This document shows positions 7,472-14,376 of a stretch of DNA of 21,046 nucleotides, in pieces (positions within the stretch are counted from its first letter, which is position 1; each line of letters starts with the position of its first letter). Under the pieces are notes generated by a model. That model searched no databases. It saw nothing but the letters and a program-made list of their open reading frames with translations, and was not told where the DNA came from. The position numbers and the translations under genes were made by a program. The DNA comes from Gammaproteobacteria bacterium (GTDB lineage Bacteria; Pseudomonadota; Gammaproteobacteria; Steroidobacterales; SZUA-146), in assembly GCA_013002925.1 (NCBI GenBank), contig JABDLQ010000045.1, positions 1-21,046 of the forward strand. Direction: 5' to 3'.

Positions 7472-8439
7472 CTGAGAACTCCATAGATCACGTAGCCCTG
7501 GTAAGCAAAAAAGGCGACTGCAAGTGCAGCACCTTCTCTGCGTCCGATACGACCGCCGCTTTCGTTCCAGCTGTAAGCCATTGCAAACAGAATCACGGTC
7601 AAGCCTATCATGATGGGAAAATCGCGGTTTAGCACTTCGGGGTCAAGCGGCAGTGGTTGGATAATACCGGCCAGCCCCATCACGGCCAGCAGGTTGTACA
7701 TGTTGGATCCAATCACGTTGCCGACTGCCAGATCGTCCTCCCCCTTTAGCGCCGCTGAGATCGTTGCTGCAAGTTCGGGCAGACTGGTACCTATTGCAAT
7801 GATGGTAAGACCGATCACCAGGTCTGAAATTCCAAGTTCAGTCGCGACCTGGATCGCTCCCCACACCAGGATATGGGAGCTGACCAAAAGCACCAGCAGA
7901 CCGACCAGCAATAGCATCAATGCGGTACTGAGACTGAGGTCACTGCGAATCTCGGACTCATATTCGATATGTAGCGGATCGTTGGCGCGACTGCGGGTTT
8001 CAATGCGCACCAGCCAGTAAAGCATTAGCCCGAGACCGCTGATCAGCATGAAACCTTCGATGCGTGACAGGTACGAATCAAGAAACGGCACCAGAGACAG
8101 CAAGGTTACTGCCAGCAACATCGGAAGTTCCCGGTAGAGTGTTTCAGAACGCACGGTCAGCGGGGCAATCAAAGCGGTGAGGCCCAGAATCAATGCGATG
8201 TTGGCAATGTTGGAGCCCAGCGCATTTCCGATTGCAATGCCCGGGCTGCCATTGAAAGCGGCATCTGCAGAGACCAGCATTTCAGGCGCAGAAGTGCCCA
8301 GACCGACTACAGTCAATCCGATCAGCAGATGAGACACCCCGAGGCTGTGTGCCGTTGAGGCTGCTCCGACCACAAATCGATCTGCTCCCCAGATAAGCAA
8401 GGCAAAGCCAAACAGAATGGCAGCAATATACAGGAACAT
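7468..8439 (-). CDS. yrbG: Calcium/sodium antiporter YrbG (CaCA family)
   Basis: A polytopic inner-membrane protein of 323 residues with the internal duplication of the Ca2+/cation antiporter family. The two alpha repeats are visible as GLTVVGLGTSAPEM with GNALGSNIANI in the first half, and GLTIIAIGTSLPELAAT with GNVIGSNMYNLL in the second; the acidic residues in the two GTS.PE motifs are the expected cation ligands. About ten hydrophobic helices are separated by a charged central loop (RIETRSRANDP region). The ATG at 8439 opens with MFLYIAAILFGFALL, the first helix; the frame is open to 8490 but adds a charged extension. It heads the leftward Kdo/LPS run, as in E. coli, where its physiological role is not clear. 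Confidence 0.94.
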   Translation of the reverse strand: MFLYIAAILFGFALLIWGADRFVVGAASTAHSLGVSHLLIGLTVVGLGTSAPEMLVSADAAFNGSPGIAIGNALGSNIANIALILGLTALIAPLTVRSETLYRELPMLLAVTLLSLVPFLDSYLSRIEGFMLISGLGLMLYWLVRIETRSRANDPLHIEYESEIRSDLSLSTALMLLLVGLLVLLVSSHILVWGAIQVATELGISDLVIGLTIIAIGTSLPELAATISAALKGEDDLAVGNVIGSNMYNLLAVMGLAGIIQPLPLDPEVLNRDFPIMIGLTVILFAMAYSWNESGGRIGRREGAALAVAFFAYQGYVIYGVLR

Positions 8440-8646
8440 AATGACTGGACTCTTATACCATGATCGATTTGGGGTTGCTGACCATATCACAGCGGCTACC
8501 TACTGGCAGACCCCAAATAAAGCCTATTGGCATTACGTAATAATGCTTTACACTGCTGGTGGCAATAGTGTTACCACAAGGCGGGTTCCGGGGGTGCACC
8601 GTGCCGAGCGCCGCATCCGTACAATACGAACGTTAGTGAGAAATAC
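8440..8646. promoter_or_regulatory. Divergent yrbG/ibaG control region with inverted repeats
   Basis: This 207 bp region must drive both the leftward LPS/rpoN run and rightward ibaG-murA. It contains a perfect 9-bp inverted repeat, ATTTGGGGT (8467..8475) and ACCCCAAAT (8510..8518), 34 bp apart. Next to it is an AT-rich palindromic patch with a 10-bp palindrome ATTACGTAAT (8532..8541) and flanking TAAAGC/GCTTTA arms (8518..8523 and 8545..8550). A TACAAT at 8620..8625 is the best -10 candidate for ibaG, but its -35 is poor. CTTATA at 8452..8457 reads TATAAG leftward but would leave a very short leader. Operator function is inference. Confidence 0.35.
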
Positions 8647-8898
8647 ATGAATGCTGAGCAGATAACCGCAATGATCTACAATGAAATGCCCGATGCGACG
8701 GTCGAGGTCAAGAGTCCTGATGACACTCATTTCGAGGCGGTGGTGATTTCTCCCGACTTTGAGGGTCTCAGGAGTCTGCAACGGCACCAGAAAGTCTATG
8801 CCGCGCTGGGTGAATATATGGGCCGGGAAATACACGCGCTGGCATTAAAAACCTATACTCCACAAGAGTGGGAAGCCGTACAAACAAACGCATTATAA
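8647..8898 (+). CDS. ibaG: BolA-family protein IbaG (YrbA)
   Basis: An 83-residue BolA-type protein. The class II KH-like fold is suggested by ITAMIYNEMPDATVEV, then DTHFEAVVISPDFEGLRSLQRHQKVYAALGEYM, with the family His in RHQKVY. The length and the position before murA match IbaG, linked to acid stress in E. coli; BolA proteins pair with monothiol glutaredoxins in Fe-S handling. The ATG at 8647 follows GTGAG at a suitable distance. It is the first gene rightward of the divergent region, 29 bp before murA. Confidence 0.92.
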   Translation: MNAEQITAMIYNEMPDATVEVKSPDDTHFEAVVISPDFEGLRSLQRHQKVYAALGEYMGREIHALALKTYTPQEWEAVQTNAL

Positions 8899-8913
8899 CT
8901 GGATTGCCTACGT

Positions 8914-8921
8914 AAGCGGGG
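8914..8921 (+). promoter_or_regulatory. Ribosome-binding site deciding the murA start
   Basis: AAGCGGGG ends 6 bases before the GTG at 8928. An in-frame TTG at 8922 directly abuts the same purine run, which is too close, so the GTG giving MDKLHIEGG is preferred. Confidence 0.45.
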
Positions 8922-8927
8922 TTGCAG

Positions 8928-10184
8928 GTGGACAAATTACATATCGAGGGCGGAACCCGTCTGGATGGCGAAATCCGCATCAGCGGTGCAAAAAACGCCA
9001 CGTTGCCCATTTTGGCAGGCACCCTGCTGGCCAACGGTCCGGTTACTGTGGGCAACGTTCCGCATTTGCATGACATTACCACGACGGTAGAACTGCTGGG
9101 TCGCATGGGCGTGTCGGTCACCGTGGACGAAAAGATGCGCATAGAGGTCGATACCAGCACCATCAAAAATTTGTACGCGCCTTACGAACTGGTCAAAACC
9201 ATGCGTGCTTCGATACTGGTACTTGGGCCGTTGCTGGGACGATTTGGTGAAGCAGATGTATCTTTGCCGGGTGGCTGTGCGATTGGCTTGCGGCCGGTCA
9301 ATATTCATGTTGATGGATTGCGTGCGATGGGCGCGGACATAGTCGTGGAAAACGGCTACATAAAAGCCCGTTGCGAGCGTCTGAAAGGGGCCAGTCTGGA
9401 CCTGGATGCGGTGACAGTCACCGGGACCGAAAATCTGATGATGGCGGCCGTGCTGGCGGAGGGGGAAACTATCATCAACAACGCCGCATGTGAGCCGGAA
9501 GTGGTTGATCTGGCAGCGTTCCTGAACCACCTGGGTGCAGACGTACAGGGAGCTGGAACGGCTCGGATCGTGATCAACGGCGTTGACTCCCTCACTGGTG
9601 GTGAATACGACGTGTTACCAGACCGAATTGAGGCGGGGACCTACCTCGTGGCCGGCGCCATTACGCGCGGTCGTGTCAGGGTCAAAGACGTTAATCCGGA
9701 ACATCTGACCGCCGTACTGTCGAAACTCACTGAAGCGGGCGCACAAATCGACGTGCAGGACGATAGTATCGAACTGACCATGCATGGGCGTCCGCGAGCG
9801 GTTGACGTCAGCACCGCCCCTTACCCGATGTTCCCGACTGACATGCAGGCCCAGTTTACAGCGCTCAACTCGGTGGCAAAGGGCAGGGGCGTAATTTCAG
9901 AAACCGTGTTTGAAAACCGTTTTATGCATGTGCTGGAAATGCAGCGCATGGGTGCAAATATTACGCTGGATGGGCATCAGGCAATCAGTGAGGGGGTCGA
10001 GCAGCTGACAGCCGCACCGGTGATGGCCACGGATCTGCGCGCTTCTGCCAGCCTGGTGCTGGCGGGTCTTGTTGCCAAAGGCCGCACCGAAATCTCGCGC
10101 ATCTATCACATCGATCGCGGTTACGAATGCATCGAAGAGAAATTGCACCAGTTAGGCGCCGTAATAAAGAGGGTTCCGGATTAG
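8928..10184 (+). CDS. murA: UDP-N-acetylglucosamine 1-carboxyvinyltransferase MurA
   Basis: A 418-residue enzyme (E. coli 419) that transfers enolpyruvate from PEP to UDP-GlcNAc, the first committed cytoplasmic step of peptidoglycan synthesis. Lys22 and Asn23 lie in ISGAKNATLPI. The catalytic Cys is Cys117 in SLPGGCAIGLRPVN, so it is the fosfomycin-sensitive Cys form rather than the Asp form. FPTDMQAQ and FENRFMHVLEMQRMGA are typical C-terminal motifs. The GTG start gives MDKLHIEGG, matching the family's opening. It converges on the degS-type gene with 18 bp between stop codons. In E. coli and Pseudomonas ibaG-murA is also a pair; in Pseudomonas hisG follows murA, but it is absent here. Confidence 0.98.
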   Translation: MDKLHIEGGTRLDGEIRISGAKNATLPILAGTLLANGPVTVGNVPHLHDITTTVELLGRMGVSVTVDEKMRIEVDTSTIKNLYAPYELVKTMRASILVLGPLLGRFGEADVSLPGGCAIGLRPVNIHVDGLRAMGADIVVENGYIKARCERLKGASLDLDAVTVTGTENLMMAAVLAEGETIINNAACEPEVVDLAAFLNHLGADVQGAGTARIVINGVDSLTGGEYDVLPDRIEAGTYLVAGAITRGRVRVKDVNPEHLTAVLSKLTEAGAQIDVQDDSIELTMHGRPRAVDVSTAPYPMFPTDMQAQFTALNSVAKGRGVISETVFENRFMHVLEMQRMGANITLDGHQAISEGVEQLTAAPVMATDLRASASLVLAGLVAKGRTEISRIYHIDRGYECIEEKLHQLGAVIKRVPD

Positions 10185-10209
10185 CTGGAGGGTAGAGCGG
10201 GATTAGCTG
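10178..10209. repeat. 10-bp direct repeat spanning both convergent stop codons
   Basis: GGATTAGCTG occurs at 10178..10187 and again at 10200..10209, 22 bp apart. The first copy contains the murA TAG stop (10182..10184), the second the complement of the degS-type TAA stop (10203..10205). No hairpin terminator lies between the genes. It may be a trace of a past rearrangement or chance. Confidence 0.6.
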
Positions 10210-11300
10210 CGTTCCGCCGCGTTGGCCGGGCGTTCCGTCACGCGGATGCTGGTCTCAAGCACTTCGCCATCGGCGCGTACAATGCGCAACTGTACCAGGC
10301 TTCCGGGCGTCAGTTGTGCGACCCGGTTTAAGGCATCCTTGACACGCGGCACGGGCTGGTCATCAACTGCAACAATAATGTCCCCGCGCCGCAACCCCGC
10401 TTTCTCCGCCGGGGTATCAGGAAACACCCGCATAACAATGATGCCGCCGCTTTCAATACCAAGCGGCTTCAGCAAATGAGGGGCAATGGGCTCGGCGGTC
10501 AATCCTAACCAGCCACGGATGACACGACCATTGGCGAGTAGCTGATCAGTGACCCCGCGCACCAGGTTGACCGGAATCGCAAACCCGATACCTGCCGAAC
10601 CCGCCTGATTGATCACCGCGGAGTTTATGGCCACCAGCCTGCCGGCAACGTCGACCAGAGCACCGCCGGAATTTCCCGGATTAATGGATGCATCGGTCTG
10701 GACAAAATTTTCGATTGCGTTCAGATTCAGTTGATCGCGTCCGGTCGCGCTGACGATGCCCTGGGTCACGGTTTGTCCGAGTCCGAATGGATTGCCGATT
10801 GCAAGGACCACATCGCCAATTCTGAGAGTGTCCGAGCGTCCCATTTTAACGATGGGCAAATTACGGGCGTCAATTTTTAACAACGCGAGATCAGTATCCG
10901 GGTCGCGCCCCACAATCTGTGCTTTGGCAGCACTGCCATCCTGTAGCAACACGTAAATTGTCCCGGATTCCCGCAACAGGTGTTCATTGGTAACGATCAG
11001 GCCATCACCACGTATAATCACGCCGGAGCCAAGACTGTTGGTAACTTCCCGACGGATCAATACCTGCCGGTTGAGCGGCAATTCGGGATCGGCAAAGGCT
11101 ATGGGTTTAGTGGTGAAAATGTTGACGACTGCCGGCGCTGCGAGACTTACTGCTTCGGCATAGCCGGTGTTTTTCGATGAGAATGTGCCGCTACCACGCC
11201 AGGCGACCACTAAAAAAGCGATCGCCAGCCCGGCGACAACCGCTTTTGACAAATATTCAAGCCATCCAGAGATGGCATTGCCGGCGCTTCCAGAGCTCAT
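10203..11300 (-). CDS. degS: Membrane-anchored DegS/AlgW-type serine protease
   Basis: A 365-residue HtrA-family protease with an N-terminal membrane anchor (about residues 16-36, LSKAVVAGLAIAFLVVAW) and no cleavable signal. The trypsin-like domain carries the triad His107 (TNEHLL), Asp137 (DPDTDLALLKI) and Ser211 (NPGNSGGAL). One PDZ domain follows (about 255-350, with GIIVMRVFPDTPAEKAGLRRGDIIVAV). A single PDZ plus an anchor fits DegS/AlgW, which cuts the RseA/MucA anti-sigma factor when unfolded porin tails bind the PDZ, rather than two-PDZ DegP. The ATG at 11300 is chosen; in-frame TTG (11303) and GTG (11312) are possible because GGAAG lies 11 bases before the ATG. Divergent from the petABC operon. 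Confidence 0.93.
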   Translation of the reverse strand: MSSGSAGNAISGWLEYLSKAVVAGLAIAFLVVAWRGSGTFSSKNTGYAEAVSLAAPAVVNIFTTKPIAFADPELPLNRQVLIRREVTNSLGSGVIIRGDGLIVTNEHLLRESGTIYVLLQDGSAAKAQIVGRDPDTDLALLKIDARNLPIVKMGRSDTLRIGDVVLAIGNPFGLGQTVTQGIVSATGRDQLNLNAIENFVQTDASINPGNSGGALVDVAGRLVAINSAVINQAGSAGIGFAIPVNLVRGVTDQLLANGRVIRGWLGLTAEPIAPHLLKPLGIESGGIIVMRVFPDTPAEKAGLRRGDIIVAVDDQPVPRVKDALNRVAQLTPGSLVQLRIVRADGEVLETSIRVTERPANAAERS

Positions 11301-11331
11301 CAATTTAGTCACTTCCGCGGATCAAATAACG

Positions 11332-11360
11332 ATAGTAGGTGGGTGTAGGCAATGCAGCAA
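11332..11360 (-). promoter_or_regulatory. Candidate promoter for the degS-type gene
   Basis: On the minus strand TTGCTG (complement at 11355..11360) and TACTAT (11332..11337) are separated by 17 bp, about 30 bp before the gene's start. Matches are partial (3/6 and 4/6). It overlaps the rightward pet promoter candidate. Confidence 0.3.
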
Positions 11361-11375
11361 ATCGGTGTGTATAAT
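11346..11375 (+). promoter_or_regulatory. Candidate sigma-70 promoter for petABC
   Basis: A perfect TATAAT (11370..11375) with TAGGCA (11346..11351, 4/6 match to TTGACA) 18 bp upstream. It would give a leader of roughly 250 nt before petA. Between 11376 and 11485 I see no terminator hairpin or riboswitch I recognise; the rest of the leader holds the small ORF listed separately. Confidence 0.45.
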
Positions 11376-11485
11376 GCGGCCAGTCCCGGGCGCGATTGGC
11401 AGCGGTAAATTTTAGCCGGAGCTTTGGGTCAATCTACGTCAACTGGCACGCGTAAGAACATAAACACATTGAAATCAGAGATTTA

Positions 11486-11632
11486 GTGGAAACTGTCGCA
11501 CCTATCGATCAGCAACCTCGAGGTGCCGGCAACGGCCCGGCTGCGCGGGGACTATTGCGCTGGCAAGGTTGGGAGTTGCGGGCACTGGCACCACATAAGC
11601 TGTACCGGGCATTTTCCAGGAGGAATTGGTGA
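11486..11632 (+). CDS. Hypothetical 48-residue leader ORF before petA
   Basis: An open frame from a GTG at 11486 to a TGA at 11630..11632. It is too short for most gene finders. The product is basic (9 Arg/Lys) with Pro/Gly/Ala in the first half and RWQGWELRALAPHKLYR in the second; I recognise no family. A weak AGAG (11477..11480) precedes the GTG. Its stop overlaps the petA ATG by one base (TGATG), and its last codons AGG AGG AAT TGG contain the petA ribosome-binding site, so ribosomes finishing this ORF would sit on the petA start. This geometry is seen in the sequence; that it is translated or regulates petABC is inference, and chance openness over 147 bp is quite possible. Confidence 0.3.
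   Translation: METVAPIDQQPRGAGNGPAARGLLRWQGWELRALAPHKLYRAFSRRNW
11618..11623 (+). promoter_or_regulatory. Strong ribosome-binding site of petA
   Basis: AGGAGG lies 8 bases before the ATG at 11632. In-frame TTG (11626) and GTG (11629) codons lie too close to it, so the ATG is preferred. The same six bases are two Arg codons in the small leader ORF. Confidence 0.7.
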
Positions 11633-12225
11633 TGAGTGAAGAAGAAGTAGACCAGGGCAGACGTCGCATGCTGACCGTGGCCTCAGCGGTTACCGGTGGA
11701 GTTGGCGTAGCCGCTCTCGCCGCACCGTTTGTTCTGTCGTTTAAACCCAGTGCTCGCGCCCGGGCCGTCGGTGCCCCGGTGAAGGTCGATATCAGTAAAG
11801 TCGAGATGGGCAGCCTGTTGCGCGTGGAGTGGCGGGGCAAACCGGTATTTATCTTGCGCCGCAGCCCCGCGGCGCTGGCAACCCTGCCAAAAGTCACCGA
11901 ACAATTGCGCGATCCCGAGTCTAAAAAGAGTATTCAGCCGGAGTTTGCACAAAACGACACACGTTCGCTGGACCCTGAACTGGTAGTGCTTCTGGGGGTA
12001 TGTACCCATCTGGGTTGTGCGCCTGCCTACCTGCCAGAGGTCGGCACGCCCGGAGCGGATGACGAACTGGTTGCTTTTTTGTGCGCCTGCCATGGTTCGA
12101 AGTTTGATGTGTCAGGACGAGTTTTCAAGGCCGTACCTGCCGAATCCAATCTGGAAGTACCACCGTACCGTGAATTGGGCGATGGTTGGTTGTTAATCGG
12201 TGATACCTCGGGAGCAGTAGCATGA
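11632..12225 (+). CDS. petA: Ubiquinol-cytochrome c reductase, Rieske iron-sulfur subunit
   Basis: A 197-residue Rieske protein of the cytochrome bc1 complex. The N-terminus has a twin-arginine-like motif (GRRRMLTVA, residues 9-17) followed by a hydrophobic anchor to about residue 37, as expected for an uncleaved Tat-targeted Rieske protein. The 2Fe-2S site is CTHLGC (124-129) and CACHGS (151-156): ligands Cys124, His126, Cys151 and His154, with Cys129-Cys153 as the expected disulfide. It carries electrons from ubiquinol at the Qo site to cytochrome c1. Its stop overlaps the petB ATG (ATGA). The start at 11632 is fixed by AGGAGG. Confidence 0.97.
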   Translation: MSEEEVDQGRRRMLTVASAVTGGVGVAALAAPFVLSFKPSARARAVGAPVKVDISKVEMGSLLRVEWRGKPVFILRRSPAALATLPKVTEQLRDPESKKSIQPEFAQNDTRSLDPELVVLLGVCTHLGCAPAYLPEVGTPGADDELVAFLCACHGSKFDVSGRVFKAVPAESNLEVPPYRELGDGWLLIGDTSGAVA

Positions 12226-13478
12226 GTACCGGACCCTCGACCCAAGCCCCTGGCCGCATGGCGCGGTTCGGTGAGTGGATTGATGAACGCTTGCCGGTGT
12301 CCAGTTTCTGGAAAGCACACGTTAGCGAATACTACGCGCCGAAAAACTTCAATTTCTGGTATTACTTCGGATCGCTGGCGATGCTCGTGTTGGTAATCCA
12401 GATTGTTACCGGCATCTTTTTGACGATGAACTACAAACCGTCAGCGGCGGAGGCGTTTGCTTCTGTTGAATACATCATGCGTGATGTGGAGTGGGGCTGG
12501 CTGATTCGCTACATGCACTCAACCGGGGCATCGGCGTTTTTCATCGTGGTGTATTTGCACATGTTCCGAGCCATGATGTACGGGTCGTATCGCAAACCTC
12601 GCGAATTGCTGTGGGTAATCGGCATGGCGATCTATCTGGTGCTGATGGCGGAAGCCTTTATGGGATACCTGTTGCCCTGGGGTCAGATGTCTTACTGGGG
12701 AGCACAAGTGATCGTCTCGCTGTTTGGTGCGATACCGGTCGTTGGTGAGGGACTCGCGGAATGGATTCGCGGTGATTATTTTATTTCGGATATCACGCTT
12801 AATCGCTTTTTTGCGTTTCACGTGATTGCATTGCCGTTGATTCTTCTGCTGCTGGTGGTCGTGCACCTGGCCGCATTGCACGAGGTCGGTTCAAACAATC
12901 CTGATGGCATAGAAATCAAGAAAAACAAGGGCCCCGATGGCGTGCCGCTGGATGGAATCCCGTTTCATCCCTACTACACGGTCAAGGACCTGGTGGGCAC
13001 TGTCGTCTTTCTCGGCGTGTTTTTCCTGGTGGTGTTTTTTGCGCCGGAAATGAATGGCCTGTTTCTCGAGCACGCCAATTTTGAGCCGGCGGATCGTTTG
13101 AAGACTCCGGAGCATATTGCACCGGTGTGGTATTTCACGCCGTTTTACGCAATTTTGCGAGCTGTTCCTGATAAGCTTTTCGGAGTAATCCTGATGGGTT
13201 TGGCGATTGCTCTGTTGTTCTTGTTGCCCTGGCTGGATCGCAGCCCGGTCAAGTCGATTCGTTACCGCAGCCCCATCGCAAAACTGATGCTTGGACTGTT
13301 TGCGCTGAGTTTTATCGGGCTCGGTTATTTTGGCCTGCAGCCGGTGACTACAGTCGGCACGATCGCCTCGCGATTGTTTACCTTTGTCTACTTTGCTTTT
13401 TTGCTGGGCATGCCGTGGTGGTCGCGGCTGGGAACTGCGAAGCAGGAACCGGAGAGAGTGACTTATGAAAGCCACTAG
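12222..13478 (+). CDS. petB: Cytochrome b of the bc1 complex
   Basis: A 418-residue polytopic membrane protein that binds hemes bL and bH and forms the quinone sites. The axial histidines are His99 and His113 in one helix, and His200 and His215 in the next pair (13 and 14 residues between). The conserved GYLLPWGQMSYWGAQV segment is at about 148-163. The Qo-site motif reads PVWY (in PEHIAPVWYFTPFYAILRAVP) instead of mitochondrial PEWY, a variant I recall from other beta- and gammaproteobacteria. The length fits an eight-helix full-length cytochrome b, not the split b6/subunit IV form. It overlaps petA by 4 bases and petC by 14. Confidence 0.97.
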   Translation: MSTGPSTQAPGRMARFGEWIDERLPVSSFWKAHVSEYYAPKNFNFWYYFGSLAMLVLVIQIVTGIFLTMNYKPSAAEAFASVEYIMRDVEWGWLIRYMHSTGASAFFIVVYLHMFRAMMYGSYRKPRELLWVIGMAIYLVLMAEAFMGYLLPWGQMSYWGAQVIVSLFGAIPVVGEGLAEWIRGDYFISDITLNRFFAFHVIALPLILLLLVVVHLAALHEVGSNNPDGIEIKKNKGPDGVPLDGIPFHPYYTVKDLVGTVVFLGVFFLVVFFAPEMNGLFLEHANFEPADRLKTPEHIAPVWYFTPFYAILRAVPDKLFGVILMGLAIALLFLLPWLDRSPVKSIRYRSPIAKLMLGLFALSFIGLGYFGLQPVTTVGTIASRLFTFVYFAFLLGMPWWSRLGTAKQEPERVTYESH

Positions 13479-14235
13479 ATTTGTCGCGGGGCTGCTGGCA
13501 ACAGCGACCGCGTTGGTGCTGGCCTCACAGGTGCACGCGGCAGGAGATGTCGGGCACATCGAGCAGGCGAATAATGAGCTTGAGAATTCAGCTTCGTTGC
13601 AGCGTGGTGCGCGCAATTTTATGAACTACTGCGTAGGCTGTCACGCGCTTAAATATGTGCGTTACAACCGCCTCTCTGAAGACCTGGGTCTGAATGAAGA
13701 TCAGCTGAAAGAGAATCTCATCTTCGGCGCTGACAAAGCCAATGCCAACGTCAATCGAGCCATGACATCCGAGCAGGCAACAAAATGGTTTAACGCCGAA
13801 CCACCGGATTTATCCCTGACGGCCCGGTCGCGTGGGGTAGACTGGATTTACACGTATCTCAAGACTTTTTATGTCGATGAAAGCCGTGATTCCGGCGTCA
13901 ACAACCTGTTGCTGGCGGGGTCGAGTATGCCCCATGTGTTATGGGAGTTGCAGGGCTTGCAGCGCGCCGTCTACCGCAACGAGACGGTGGTTGCCGATGG
14001 TGGTTTTACCGAAGAAATAAGCGTGTTCGATTATTTCGAGCCATTAAAGGCCGGGACACTGACACCGGCGGAATACGACGGCTTTGTGCGGGATACGGTG
14101 AATTTCCTGGATTATGTGGGTGAACCCATGAAACTGAAGCGCCAGAGAATCGGTTTAATGGTGTTAGGCTATCTGGTGGCCCTGGGATTATTGCTCTTTG
14201 CGCTTAAAAAAGAATACTGGAGAGACATCCACTAG
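13465..14235 (+). CDS. petC: Cytochrome c1 of the bc1 complex
   Basis: A 256-residue c-type cytochrome. A Sec signal peptide (residues 1-25, ending VHA) precedes the mature AGDVGHIEQ. Heme is bound at CVGCH (Cys56, Cys59, His60); the distal Met is probably that of SSMPHVLWELQG. AEPPDLSLTARSRG is typical of the family. A C-terminal helix (IGLMVLGYLVALGLLLFAL) followed by KKEYWRD anchors it in the inner membrane. The product accepts electrons from the Rieske centre and passes them to soluble or bound c-type cytochromes. GGAGAG upstream of the ATG lies inside the petB end, so the genes are coupled. The 141 bp after it contain no clear terminator. Confidence 0.97.
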   Translation: MKATRFVAGLLATATALVLASQVHAAGDVGHIEQANNELENSASLQRGARNFMNYCVGCHALKYVRYNRLSEDLGLNEDQLKENLIFGADKANANVNRAMTSEQATKWFNAEPPDLSLTARSRGVDWIYTYLKTFYVDESRDSGVNNLLLAGSSMPHVLWELQGLQRAVYRNETVVADGGFTEEISVFDYFEPLKAGTLTPAEYDGFVRDTVNFLDYVGEPMKLKRQRIGLMVLGYLVALGLLLFALKKEYWRDIH

Positions 14236-14376
14236 CAAGAATCGTGCGTGTGGAACGTGGCTTACCGGTCGTGTTTCGACGTTGTCAAAACTGGTTTTCC
14301 GGCAGGTTGAGCAACAGCACATGACTGTTCCGATAACTCTGTCAAATTCAATATTTTCTTATCGGAGGCTCTATCC

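Noticed and set aside
8937..9530. A 197-codon minus-strand frame inside murA
   Set aside because: Antisense to conserved MurA coding sequence; composition dominated by His, Gln and Arg from the complementary codons.
12891..13616. A 241-codon open frame on the minus strand across petB and petC
   Set aside because: It lies wholly antisense to two well-conserved genes; its product is rich in His, Gln, Arg and Lys without domain patterns, as expected for a shadow frame.
14257..14290. A sigma-E-like promoter (GGAACGT near 14258) before sspA
   Set aside because: The -10 part at the right distance is poor, and one partial -35 match is not enough to claim an extracytoplasmic-stress promoter.
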